Assembly: GCF_003014535.1 (NCBI RefSeq)
Contig: NZ_PYGD01000011.1
Span: 124,001-188,000, forward strand
Length of the DNA: 64,000 bases
DNA from: Taibaiella chishuiensis
GTDB taxonomy: Bacteria; Bacteroidota; Bacteroidia; Chitinophagales; Chitinophagaceae
Reading direction: 5' to 3'
Position 1 is the first letter of the stretch; each line of letters opens with the position of its first letter. Under the pieces are notes generated by a model. It had not been told where the DNA came from, searched no databases, and saw only the letters and a list, made by a program, of their open reading frames with translations. Below, piece after piece: positions 36,335-44,712 of this stretch. Made by a program: the position numbers and the translations under genes.

Positions 36335-39300
36335 ATGCTTATGAAACTTTTTTACGCCAGGAGGCTTAACACCTCCTTCTCCTTACTACCGGCACTGGTA
36401 ATCCTGCTTACCTGCGTGATCTGTACCCTGACCAGCCGGGCGCAGACAACGACCGTACAGGTTGGCACAGGAACCGGCACTTCGCAGAATATTCCCATAA
36501 CCGCTTACTACGGGTATTCCTACAGCCAGCAGATTTATACGGCCGAACGCCTTTATGCTGCCGGCGGCCTGCCCGGCGCCGCCATACAGAAGATCCGCTT
36601 TTACTATGCAAGCGGACCGGCCTCCGTTGCCAATAGTGCCAGCTGGGATGTGTACATCGGCCATACAGCGAAAACGCAGTTCGGTTCAAATACAGACTGG
36701 GTACCGGGCACCAACATAACCCAGGTGTTTACCGGCACGGTAAGCTTCCCCGCCACAGGCAACTGGCTGGAAGTTACCTTGACCACACCCTTTACCTGGA
36801 ATGGCCTGGACAACCTGGTAATTGCCGTTGACGAAAACACCCCCGGCTATGCCAGCTCGAGTTGCAACTGGCAGGTAACGTCCACCGGGCAGGACAATGG
36901 CATTTACTTTTACAGCGACAATAACAATCCCAACCCGGCATCACCACCTTCGGCCACCGCCCGTATCGGCGCGACCAGCAACCTGCAGATCGACTTCCAG
37001 CAAACCCCGTGCAGCGGCACACCCGCCCCCGGCACCACAACTGCTGCAACGCCTTCGCTATGCGCCGGAGGCGCTACCACACTTACGCTTCAAAACAACT
37101 ATGGCGCTAATTCCGGGATCAGCTACCAGTGGCAGTCGTCGGCAAACGGCAGTACAGGCTGGCAGAACATCAATGGCGCTACCAGCTTTTATTATACCGC
37201 CCAACCCGGCGTTACCACCTGGTATCGTGCAGTGTTGACCTGCGGTGCGAATTCCGGCAACTCCACACCGGCGAACGTAACGATCAACCCGCTGCCCAAT
37301 GTTACCGTAAACCACGCCAATATCACTTACTGCACGGGAACCCCGGCCAGCATAACCGCAGCAGGCGCCGCTACTTACAACTGGTCGCCCGCCACCGGTT
37401 TGAACGCAGATACCGGCGCTACCGTACAGGCTGCACCAACCGCCCCGCAAACCTATAAAGTGACCGGTACCGATAGTTATGGCTGTAAGGATACGGCATA
37501 TGTGCGGGTTTCACCCATCGCCAGCTTCAGACCTGCCGCCGGTATCAGCCCTGCAGTCAGCTGCAGTGCCGGTACGCCGGTAACCGTTACCGTAAACAAT
37601 GCGGCTGCCGGTGGCCTGGAATACCAGCTTGCCGATGCAGCAGGTAATGTAACCGCTCCCTGGCAAAGCAGCCCTACCTTTACCTTTACCCCTACCAGCG
37701 AAGGCAATCTCAAATACAACCTGGTCGCACGCGCTACCGGCTGCAGCAATACCCTTTCCGATACCGGCCTCGTGTATATACCCTATGGCTTTACCGCCGA
37801 TGTACAAGCACTGTTCGACTGTTCGGGTGCCCATAACAGCATCATTATCTCCAATCCGCAGGGCGCCAGTTCGGTGACCAGTACCTTGCAGCAAAGCTTC
37901 GACGGTTCCACGCCACCGGCCGGGACAACCCTGTACGGCTCCGCTACCATTACCGGCGGCAGGGCGGTGATCACGCCATCTGCCACTTCCTTAAAGGGCG
38001 GACTCGGTATCGCTCCTTTCAGCACGGTAAATCCCCGCGCTATCGAAATGGATTTCCTGCTTACCGCAGATCAACCCATCAACACATTCGGCACAGGCGG
38101 CGCCGATGGTATCGCCTGGAGTTTCGGCAACGACAATACGTTCACCAATGGCATTAGCAATGGCGCCGGCTCCAAGCTGCGCCTGGTATTCGATGCTGCC
38201 AATAACGGCACTGAAAACGGGAATATAACCGGCATCTATCTTACCTATGGCTATAGTTCGAATACACAGATGGGACCCGCTTCTACCGGGGTGCTCGCCT
38301 ACAGTGCCAATATGACCTGGAAGTTCCAGGCCGACAAACCGGTTAAAGTAACGATCGATGAAGAAAGTAAACTCACCATGACCTACGACGGCGCGACCAT
38401 ATTCAACCAGGTACAGCTTCCGCAGGCTTACGACACTGCCGACAAATCGCAGTGGCGACACCTGTTTACGGCCTTTACCGGCGGCGATGCCATGCGGTTT
38501 GCCATCGACGAACTCAGCATCAAATACAAACGCCAGGACTTTGTATACGGCATCAGCCCCGGGGGTTCGGGGCAGGCGCCTGCCAGCTGGCAGACTTCCG
38601 ATACTTTTGCCAACCTTGTTACCCCCGACTCTTTTGATGTATGGATTGCTTCGGCAGATACGACAGTAAGCTGCCATAAACGATTGGGCACTTACCGTTT
38701 CCTCTACCCAGTACACATTGCTAACGTAAGCCACACACCGGTTACTACCTGTGCAGGCAGCGATGCCAGTATTACCCTCGAAGGTCTTATCCCGGCAATC
38801 ACTTATACTATTGCCTATACCAAAGACAGCACCCAAAATGTAAGCCTGGCGGCCACTGCCGACACCCTGGGCCGTATCCGTATCAGTAACCTTTCGCAAG
38901 GGCATTACAGCGCGATCATTGCCAGCCTGGACAGTTGCAGCAGTGCAGCGGCCGGCCCGGTTACCATACCCGCCTTCGTTCCGGCTGCGCTCAGTGTGGT
39001 AGTCAGCGATACCAACAGCGGCTGTGTAGTGCCTAATGGCGTGCTTAAACTTTCTTCTACCGACTTCGTACCCGGCGCCTCTTATGATCTCTGGTACAAC
39101 GGCGCTATGCAGGGCAGTTTTGTCGCAGACAGCACAAAACACCTGAGGGTCAGCGGCCTGGCTACCGGCGCCTACAACCAGGTTTATGTCGTCATGCCCC
39201 TGCTTTGTCATTCCGATACCGTAACGACAGTTGCCATGCCCGGCGTGCTGCCCCCCGCAGTCATTACTGGCCTTAGCATCCTGGCCGCGCCCAATTGCAG

Positions 39301-40564
39301 CGGATCAGGCGGCATACTGCAGTTTACCGGCACCTTCAATCCCGGCACGACCCATGTTGCGTACCGCCGCAACGGCATTTGGGTAACCGCCCCGGTAGCG
39401 CAGGATGCAGCCGGGCTAAGGCTTGCAGGGCTTTCGCCCGCTGTATATGACAGCTTTAATGTAACCGGCAGCTGTCCGTCCAATTACTGGAATACCATAA
39501 CCCTTTCAGATGCGGCTAACCCGCCGCTTGCCGCTGCCACTACAACAAAAACAGACCTGCAGGGCCAGGGCGTAACGGTGGCTTATACCAGCAACTGTTC
39601 GCTCATTGCCCGTATCAACTCCGCTACCGCCAGCCTGGGTAGTGTTACGGTAAAAGTAAACGTACTCGATTCGACCCTGCTGCATGCCAACCAGCCTTAT
39701 ATAGGCCGTTATTACGACATCAACGCCGGCAACAATGCCGGGGGCACGGTAACCCTTTACTTTAAAGATGCCGAGATCAACAACTACAATGCCAAGGTAG
39801 CCGCTATGGGTAATACCCTGTATCCACAGATAGGCCCGGCCGGCCAAAACCTGCAGATCACCGCATTCCACGCGGCTGGTACGGGTAACGGCCCGCAGGG
39901 TTATAACACCACCGGTGCGGAAGTGATCATCCCCTCGGCAATCGTGCACAATACCGCGGGCGGCTACTGGGAAGTAACTTTCTACACCTCAGCCTTCTCC
40001 GGTTTCTTTGCCCATACCAATACCAACGGCACCCCGCTGCCGGTAACACTCGCTAGTGTAACAGCGACCAACCTCGGTACTGTGAACCGTATCGATTGGC
40101 ATACCATGCAGGAAACGAAGGGAGATGCCTATACCGTAGAACGCAGCCGGGACGGCAAGCAGTTCTCTGCGATCGGCACCGTAACTGCAAAAGGAAGCAC
40201 CGGCAATAATTATAGCCTGACCGATAACACGCCGTTCCCCGGTATCAATTACTACCGTATCCAGGTACAGGGTATCGATGGCAGCAACTTCTACAGCAAA
40301 ATAGTACAGGCGCGCCTTAATACCAGCCAGGCCCTGTTTACCGCTACCCCCAACCCCGTACGCGACGAGCTGACGGTAACCCTGCGGGAGGGTGAAGATG
40401 GTATCCTCTTACTGATGGATGTAACGGGCAAACAGATCCGCGAGATGGTACTCGAAAAGAACACGCCGCTCCGGGTTTCTATGCACAACCTGGCCCCGGG
40501 CCTTTACCTGCTTCATTATCGCCAGGGCAATACCAGCCAGACCCTGAAGGTGATGAAACAATAG
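36335..40564 (+). CDS. Large T9SS-secreted surface protein with L-type lectin domain
   Basis: 1409 residues. Signal peptide ~1-36 ending SRAQ. N-terminal beta-sandwich (37-225); an Ig-like/PKD-type section with Cys pairs (228-395: SLCAGGATTLTL, WYRAVLTCG, TGTDSYGCKDTAYV); a legume-type lectin domain (about 515-731: LQQSFDGST, GGADGIAWSF, LRLVFD, VKVTIDEESKL); repeated beta modules (740-1130) and a fibronectin-like TLASVTATNLGTVNRIDWHT segment; type A T9SS sorting domain at the end (NPVRDELTV, LAPGLYLLHY). Likely an adhesin or carbohydrate-binding surface protein. It is followed by a strong terminator and has no operon partner. Confidence 0.85.
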   Translation: MLMKLFYARRLNTSFSLLPALVILLTCVICTLTSRAQTTTVQVGTGTGTSQNIPITAYYGYSYSQQIYTAERLYAAGGLPGAAIQKIRFYYASGPASVANSASWDVYIGHTAKTQFGSNTDWVPGTNITQVFTGTVSFPATGNWLEVTLTTPFTWNGLDNLVIAVDENTPGYASSSCNWQVTSTGQDNGIYFYSDNNNPNPASPPSATARIGATSNLQIDFQQTPCSGTPAPGTTTAATPSLCAGGATTLTLQNNYGANSGISYQWQSSANGSTGWQNINGATSFYYTAQPGVTTWYRAVLTCGANSGNSTPANVTINPLPNVTVNHANITYCTGTPASITAAGAATYNWSPATGLNADTGATVQAAPTAPQTYKVTGTDSYGCKDTAYVRVSPIASFRPAAGISPAVSCSAGTPVTVTVNNAAAGGLEYQLADAAGNVTAPWQSSPTFTFTPTSEGNLKYNLVARATGCSNTLSDTGLVYIPYGFTADVQALFDCSGAHNSIIISNPQGASSVTSTLQQSFDGSTPPAGTTLYGSATITGGRAVITPSATSLKGGLGIAPFSTVNPRAIEMDFLLTADQPINTFGTGGADGIAWSFGNDNTFTNGISNGAGSKLRLVFDAANNGTENGNITGIYLTYGYSSNTQMGPASTGVLAYSANMTWKFQADKPVKVTIDEESKLTMTYDGATIFNQVQLPQAYDTADKSQWRHLFTAFTGGDAMRFAIDELSIKYKRQDFVYGISPGGSGQAPASWQTSDTFANLVTPDSFDVWIASADTTVSCHKRLGTYRFLYPVHIANVSHTPVTTCAGSDASITLEGLIPAITYTIAYTKDSTQNVSLAATADTLGRIRISNLSQGHYSAIIASLDSCSSAAAGPVTIPAFVPAALSVVVSDTNSGCVVPNGVLKLSSTDFVPGASYDLWYNGAMQGSFVADSTKHLRVSGLATGAYNQVYVVMPLLCHSDTVTTVAMPGVLPPAVITGLSILAAPNCSGSGGILQFTGTFNPGTTHVAYRRNGIWVTAPVAQDAAGLRLAGLSPAVYDSFNVTGSCPSNYWNTITLSDAANPPLAAATTTKTDLQGQGVTVAYTSNCSLIARINSATASLGSVTVKVNVLDSTLLHANQPYIGRYYDINAGNNAGGTVTLYFKDAEINNYNAKVAAMGNTLYPQIGPAGQNLQITAFHAAGTGNGPQGYNTTGAEVIIPSAIVHNTAGGYWEVTFYTSAFSGFFAHTNTNGTPLPVTLASVTATNLGTVNRIDWHTMQETKGDAYTVERSRDGKQFSAIGTVTAKGSTGNNYSLTDNTPFPGINYYRIQVQGIDGSNFYSKIVQARLNTSQALFTATPNPVRDELTVTLREGEDGILLLMDVTGKQIREMVLEKNTPLRVSMHNLAPGLYLLHYRQGNTSQTLKVMKQ

Positions 40565-40608
40565 ATACGCCCCGGTCTTGTTCCTAGGAATGAGACCAGG
40601 ATCTGTAT

Positions 40609-40647
40609 AAGCGCTAAAAACCAGTACAGCACCGGTTTTTAGCGCTT
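40609..40647 (+). terminator. Rho-independent terminator after the lectin protein gene
   Basis: 14-bp perfect stem AAGCGCTAAAAACC/GGTTTTTAGCGCTT (40609-40622 with 40634-40647) followed by a run of T. Textbook intrinsic terminator. Confidence 0.92.
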
Positions 40648-40736
40648 TTTTATTACGGTTATATGGAAGAAAGGGTATTGATTTTATCTTCAAACCGGGC
40701 TGCCGTAGCCTGTTACCGGCATGACAGCAGGCATAC

Positions 40737-41672
40737 TTAATGCCCGGCCATAAGCCGCCAGTAGCGGTCAGCCAGGGTACGCCAGTCGTTTAGCGGTTCG
40801 GGTATGCCCAGGGCCTTCCCGATCAGGATATAGATGTCGGCAGGCTTCCAGCCTTCCTTACGCAGGTAACGGACCGAAGTATCCCCGGCGGATTTAGAAA
40901 GCTTATCGCCGGAAAGCGCCAGGAGCAGGTCGTGGTGATAAAAAACAGTATTCCCGAACGATGGCTTTGATAAGGCCTGTGCCAGGTAAAGCTGCGCCAG
41001 GGTAGAATCGTAGAGGTCCTGGCCCCGCACGGTCAGATCCACGCCAAAGAAGATATCGTCGACCACGGAAGCCAGTTGATAAGCCGGAAAAGTATCTTTC
41101 TTCCGGACGATGAAATATTGTTGTGTCGCCGGCAAGACTGCAGCCGCCGGGCCATCCGGGCCATGATACTGCAACACCGCGCCCGGCGGGGTATACAGCC
41201 TCCAGCTTACATCTGTGGTATTAGGATCGAGGTGTTTATGGATACAGCTACCGGTGTAAATGCCCTGTTCGTTTTGGGTCAGTATGCGCTTACGCGAACA
41301 GTTGCAGGCAAAGATGCGTTCATCTTCTTTTAACTGTTCCAAAGCCTGCCGGTACAAAGGCATGCGGTGCTCCTGGGCATATTCGTTTGCAAACATCATG
41401 GCATCTTTAGGTCCTTCATGCCAGGGCAGTTCCAGGAAATGCAGCGTATCGAAAATATCCTGTATATATTCCGGCCTTACGCGTTCGCGGTCGAGATCGT
41501 CGATGCGCAGCAGGATCCGGGCGCCGCAGTTTTCGGCCAGGAAAGCGGTAAGCGCAAAAGAGAATACATTACCCAGGTGGAGATAACCGCTGGGAGTAGG
41601 CGCTATACGGGTTTTCAGGCGGGCCGGGAAAGGCCGGGGAACAGCGGGGATTTGCACACTGCAAAATCGCAT
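40737..41672 (-). CDS. gluQ: Glutamyl-Q tRNA(Asp) synthetase
   Basis: 311 residues, the catalytic core of GluRS without an anticodon-binding domain. HIGH-like PSGYLHLGN (27-35), the zinc-binding pattern CNCSRKR...YTGSC near 120-150, and the KMSKS-like DKLSKS near residue 256. GluQ ligates glutamate onto queuosine at wobble position 34 of tRNA-Asp. It is transcribed divergently from the tRNA-Asp(GTC) gene 89 bp away, its own substrate. Length and missing C-terminal domain separate it from true GltX. Confidence 0.93.
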   Translation of the reverse strand: MRFCSVQIPAVPRPFPARLKTRIAPTPSGYLHLGNVFSFALTAFLAENCGARILLRIDDLDRERVRPEYIQDIFDTLHFLELPWHEGPKDAMMFANEYAQEHRMPLYRQALEQLKEDERIFACNCSRKRILTQNEQGIYTGSCIHKHLDPNTTDVSWRLYTPPGAVLQYHGPDGPAAAVLPATQQYFIVRKKDTFPAYQLASVVDDIFFGVDLTVRGQDLYDSTLAQLYLAQALSKPSFGNTVFYHHDLLLALSGDKLSKSAGDTSVRYLRKEGWKPADIYILIGKALGIPEPLNDWRTLADRYWRLMAGH

Positions 41673-41740
41673 CTTTTTCCGAAAAAGCGTGTGCTCTAAA
41701 TTTTTTTTGCCGCTTTGCCCGACTTATCGTTTTTCTTTTT

Positions 41741-41748
41741 TACTTTTG
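41741..41748 (+). promoter_or_regulatory. -7 promoter box of tRNA-Asp
   Basis: TACTTTTG fits the Bacteroidota -7 consensus TAnnTTTG, 12 bp before the mature tRNA. A TTTG at 41714-41717 lies 23 nt upstream, slightly beyond the usual 19-21 spacing. Confidence 0.65.
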
Positions 41749-41760
41749 CTGCCCAACCAA

Positions 41761-41834
41761 GGATTGGTAGTTCAGTTGGTTAGAATGCCGCCCTGTCACG
41801 GCGGAGGTCGCGGGTTCGAGTCCCGTCCAGTCCG
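41761..41834 (+). tRNA. tRNA-Asp (GTC)
   Basis: A full cloverleaf of 74 nt: acceptor GGATTGG with CCAGTCC, D-arm GTTC...GAAT, anticodon stem CCGCC/GGCGG with loop CTGTCAC (anticodon GTC), T-arm GCGGG-TTCGAGT-CCCGT, discriminator G. CCA is not encoded. G34 makes it the substrate for queuosine insertion and for the adjacent GluQ. Confidence 0.97.
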
Positions 41835-41931
41835 CAAAAGCCTCACAGTAATGTGAGGCTTTTTTGTGTTTATTACAATTTACATTCAAGCTCCCACTTT
41901 GTTGTTGGTGACAACACCAACAACGGCGGTA
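41811..41931 (+). repeat. Direct repeat copy 1: tRNA-Asp 3' half plus downstream hairpins
   Basis: This segment (T-arm and acceptor 3' strand, the terminator, and about 65 bp beyond with the 10-bp hairpin GTTGTTGGTG/CACCAACAAC) is repeated at 42657-42775 with only a few changes. Such repeats are typical of attachment sites at tRNA 3' ends. Confidence 0.85.
41836..41863 (+). terminator. Terminator of tRNA-Asp
   Basis: 11-bp stem AAAAGCCTCAC/GTGAGGCTTTT, loop AGTAAT, followed by a T-run. The same stem and loop reappear at 52474-52509. Confidence 0.9.
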
Positions 41932-42607
41932 AAATTCAGCAACTGAATGCTTCGGGTCAAGCGGAAAAGTTGGGGACTCCGGTATACCTATGCTGTTTTT
42001 TTATTCTTCTTTGTCTTGATACAAAGAAGCAAAAATCAAGACTGTAGAAAAAGGGCTAAAAATGCCTTGTACGCCTAAAAGAAATATTCCGGGCAGTAGT
42101 AAGAAATGGACGAAGGAATGACGAATGAACTAAAGTACAGTTCCAGACTTTGGGAACTGTATTTCTTTTTATACGGCGTCCTGCAGCATTTATTCGCTGT
42201 ATTTTTATTTTCTCATTGGTGCTCATGAGCGCTACGCGGTTTATTGACGCCCTTTTTCTAAAGGTCGGTATGTTTGGTTGTTTCCTGTCTTGATGTCCCG
42301 GCAGGTTATGTAATGGGTGTTGAGCAAAGCATCCCTACGCGGTTGATGGCCAGATGTTACGACCAATATGCACCCGCTGTGTCGCAGCTCCGCTATTGAT
42401 ATAGCCTATAATTCCCACTACGAACTGCGTAGTGCGCCTTATGGACATTGCAGGGATATCAGGATTTTCTTTTTGCTCGCCGCGAGACCTTAATTAAATA
42501 TAGGCCCGCAAGCCGCACAATCGACCGACCTTAGAAAAAGAATCCCCCGTAAATTCTGCTTGATCCAATGCTTCCCCGAAAAATTGTTTAAAGACATCAT
42601 AAACGAT

Positions 42608-42680
42608 CCGGTTGATTAAAATGCTGCCCTGTTACAGTCTCCAACAGCGTTAGGGACGGGTTCGAGTCCCGTCCAGTCCG
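42608..42680 (+). pseudogene. Decayed tRNA-Asp copy
   Basis: The 3' part (CGGGTTCGAGTCCCGTCCAG, then TCCG) is identical to the intact tRNA-Asp. The 5' part keeps recognisable traces (GTTGATTAAAATGCTGCC against GTTGGTTAGAATGCCGCC) but the anticodon stem is destroyed and the acceptor 5' strand is missing. It cannot fold as a tRNA. Confidence 0.75.
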
Positions 42681-42775
42681 CAAAAGCTTCACTGATGTGA
42701 GGCTTTTTTGTGTTTGTTACAATTTACATTCAAGCTCCCCCTTTGTTGTTGGTGACAACACCAACAACGGCGGTA
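42657..42775 (+). repeat. Direct repeat copy 2
   Basis: Near-identical to 41811-41931, including a terminator-like hairpin (42682-42706) and the GTTGTTGGTG/CACCAACAAC hairpin. It lies 160 bp before the DUF262 gene pair, where AT-rich sequence begins. Confidence 0.85.
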
Positions 42776-42936
42776 GATCTATAGTTAAGCAAGTTATAGG
42801 CGATGCAGATTTATGAAATCAGGTATTTCTACGTATTGGATTTTCTCTCAATCACATTACATTGCCGATATAAAATCGATATATAAATATTCACATTTGG
42901 TTTTCATACTACCATCTCATAAACCCAGGTATTTAG

Positions 42937-44712
42937 ATGCAAAACACAATTACGGTTAAACCCATTAACGATGTCCTTGGTAAAACTTTTTTTGTACCAT
43001 CATACCAACGAGGATACCGGTGGACAAATATTGAAGTCCGTGACCTTTTAGACGATATTTTTCAATTCATAAACGAAAATCAAACATCGCCCAAAGAAGT
43101 ATTTTACTGCCTTCAGCCATTAGTTGTTTATGAACAATCCGACAAATTGGTACTGATAGATGGGCAGCAAAGGCTTACGACTATTCACTTGATCCTAACT
43201 TATCTAAAGGATTTCCTGACGATGTTTAATAAAGTAAAATACAATATTGAATATGAAACGAGAATAGGCAGTACAGAGTTCTTGAATAGCATTCAAATCA
43301 ACGCTGATAATGAGGGAGAGGACAACGTGGATTATTACCACATGCGCGAAGCTTTTAAAACCATAGATGAGTGGTTTAAGGAAAAGGATGGGACTGTTCA
43401 ATTTAGACTTCTCCAGGCATTAGTAAACGATGATGACAGCGGCAAAAACGTTAAGGTTATTTGGTATGAAATCAATCCGGATGAAGCTATTGACATTTTC
43501 ACAAGAATAAACATCGGCAAAATTCCGCTAACAAATGCTGAACTTATTAAAGCACTATTTCTGCAGAAAAGCAATTTCAGCAACTCTTTTGAACTTAAAC
43601 AGATTCAAATAGCATCGGAATGGGATTTGATGGAAAAAAGATTACAGGATGACTCATTTTGGTATTTCATAAATTCATCGACAAGTGAGAATAATTACGA
43701 AAACAGAATTGAATTTGTTTTTGATTTAGTAAAAGACAAACGGAGTGAACATGAAGATTTGTACACATTCCATAAGTTCGATGATGCCTTTGAAAAGGAC
43801 AAGCAAAATGACAAAACTGTGAATATTGATAAGCATTGGCTTGAAGTAAAACAATGTTTCGGAACACTCGAACAGTGGTTTACAAATTCAGAATTATATC
43901 ACCACATAGGTTTTCTGATCGAATATAAATATTCCATCAATAAATTAATTATTGCTTCAAAAACCAAGGATAAAAATGAATTCATCATTTTTATTAAAGA
44001 AGAAATAAAAGATCATTTTAAGGATGTCGATGTCAGTAATCTTGATTTTGGCTCCAATAGCGATAAGTTGAAAATAAAAAAGATACTATTACTGTTTAAT
44101 ATAGAAACTCTTCTGACGACTCAAAAGGCAATTGTGCGGTTTCCCTTTGATCGATATAAAAAGGAAAAATGGGACATTGAACATGTTAATGCACAAGCAG
44201 ACTTCGAACTCGATAAAAGAAATTATAAAAAATGGGCTGCTGATCTATACGAGTACTTTACAGGAATTGACTTTAAAGAACTAAATCCCGATGACGGCGA
44301 AGACGCTTCTGGTCTTTTTCCAGAGGATTTTAAGATTTATGCTGGCAGGATTTTAGGCCTGCTAAATAGTGATACCCATAACGAGCATGAGGTCAGCAAC
44401 TTAGCCGACGATCTCCGAAGGGAATTTAAAGAAGATGAAATAGAAGAAAATAACGGCATTTCTAATCTCGCTTTGCTTGACGAGCGAACCAATAGGAGCT
44501 ACAAAAATGCCATGTTCCCTATTAAAAGGAAGAGAATAATTGAAAATGACAGAAAGGGCTTATTTGTACCCATCTGCACAAAGAATATGTTTCTAAAATA
44601 CTACAGCAAGCAGCTGGGAGAAATAATGTACTGGCAAAAAAGAGATGCTGACGACTATTATGATGCACTGATAACAACCTTATCCTACTACCTACCTAAA
44701 AAAGACAATTAA
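42937..44712 (+). CDS. DUF262 protein with C-terminal HNH (DUF1524-like), GmrSD-type restriction candidate
   Basis: 591 residues. N-terminal DUF262 (ParB/Srx-like NTPase) motifs: VPSYQRGYRW (20-29), LIDGQQRLTT (about 72-81) and FTRINIGKIPLTNAELIKA. The C-terminus carries a DUF1524/HNH pattern: WDIEHVNAQ, then GISNLALLDERTNRSYKNAMFPIKRKRI. This combination is that of GmrSD-type modification-dependent restriction enzymes and of SspE/BrxU-like phage-defence nucleases, where DGQQR hydrolyses nucleotide and HNH cuts DNA. The stop codon is directly followed by the ATG of a second DUF262 gene. Base composition is clearly more AT-rich than in the flanks, suggesting transfer. Confidence 0.85.
   Translation: MQNTITVKPINDVLGKTFFVPSYQRGYRWTNIEVRDLLDDIFQFINENQTSPKEVFYCLQPLVVYEQSDKLVLIDGQQRLTTIHLILTYLKDFLTMFNKVKYNIEYETRIGSTEFLNSIQINADNEGEDNVDYYHMREAFKTIDEWFKEKDGTVQFRLLQALVNDDDSGKNVKVIWYEINPDEAIDIFTRINIGKIPLTNAELIKALFLQKSNFSNSFELKQIQIASEWDLMEKRLQDDSFWYFINSSTSENNYENRIEFVFDLVKDKRSEHEDLYTFHKFDDAFEKDKQNDKTVNIDKHWLEVKQCFGTLEQWFTNSELYHHIGFLIEYKYSINKLIIASKTKDKNEFIIFIKEEIKDHFKDVDVSNLDFGSNSDKLKIKKILLLFNIETLLTTQKAIVRFPFDRYKKEKWDIEHVNAQADFELDKRNYKKWAADLYEYFTGIDFKELNPDDGEDASGLFPEDFKIYAGRILGLLNSDTHNEHEVSNLADDLRREFKEDEIEENNGISNLALLDERTNRSYKNAMFPIKRKRIIENDRKGLFVPICTKNMFLKYYSKQLGEIMYWQKRDADDYYDALITTLSYYLPKKDN

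Larger units (their letters stand above)
41864..42936. other. Gene-free region between tRNA-Asp and the DUF262 genes
   Basis: About 1.07 kb with no coding sequence I can support. It holds the second tRNA-derived repeat (42657-42775) and a pair of imperfect 16/17-bp inverted repeats, CTTTTTCTAAAGGTCGG at 42252-42267 and its near-complement at 42525-42540, which enclose about 290 bp like a small non-autonomous element. The remainder looks like decayed insertion material. Confidence 0.55.

Noticed and set aside
41853-42047. 64-codon frame right after tRNA-Asp
   Set aside because: It starts inside the tRNA terminator hairpin and has no recognisable protein features.
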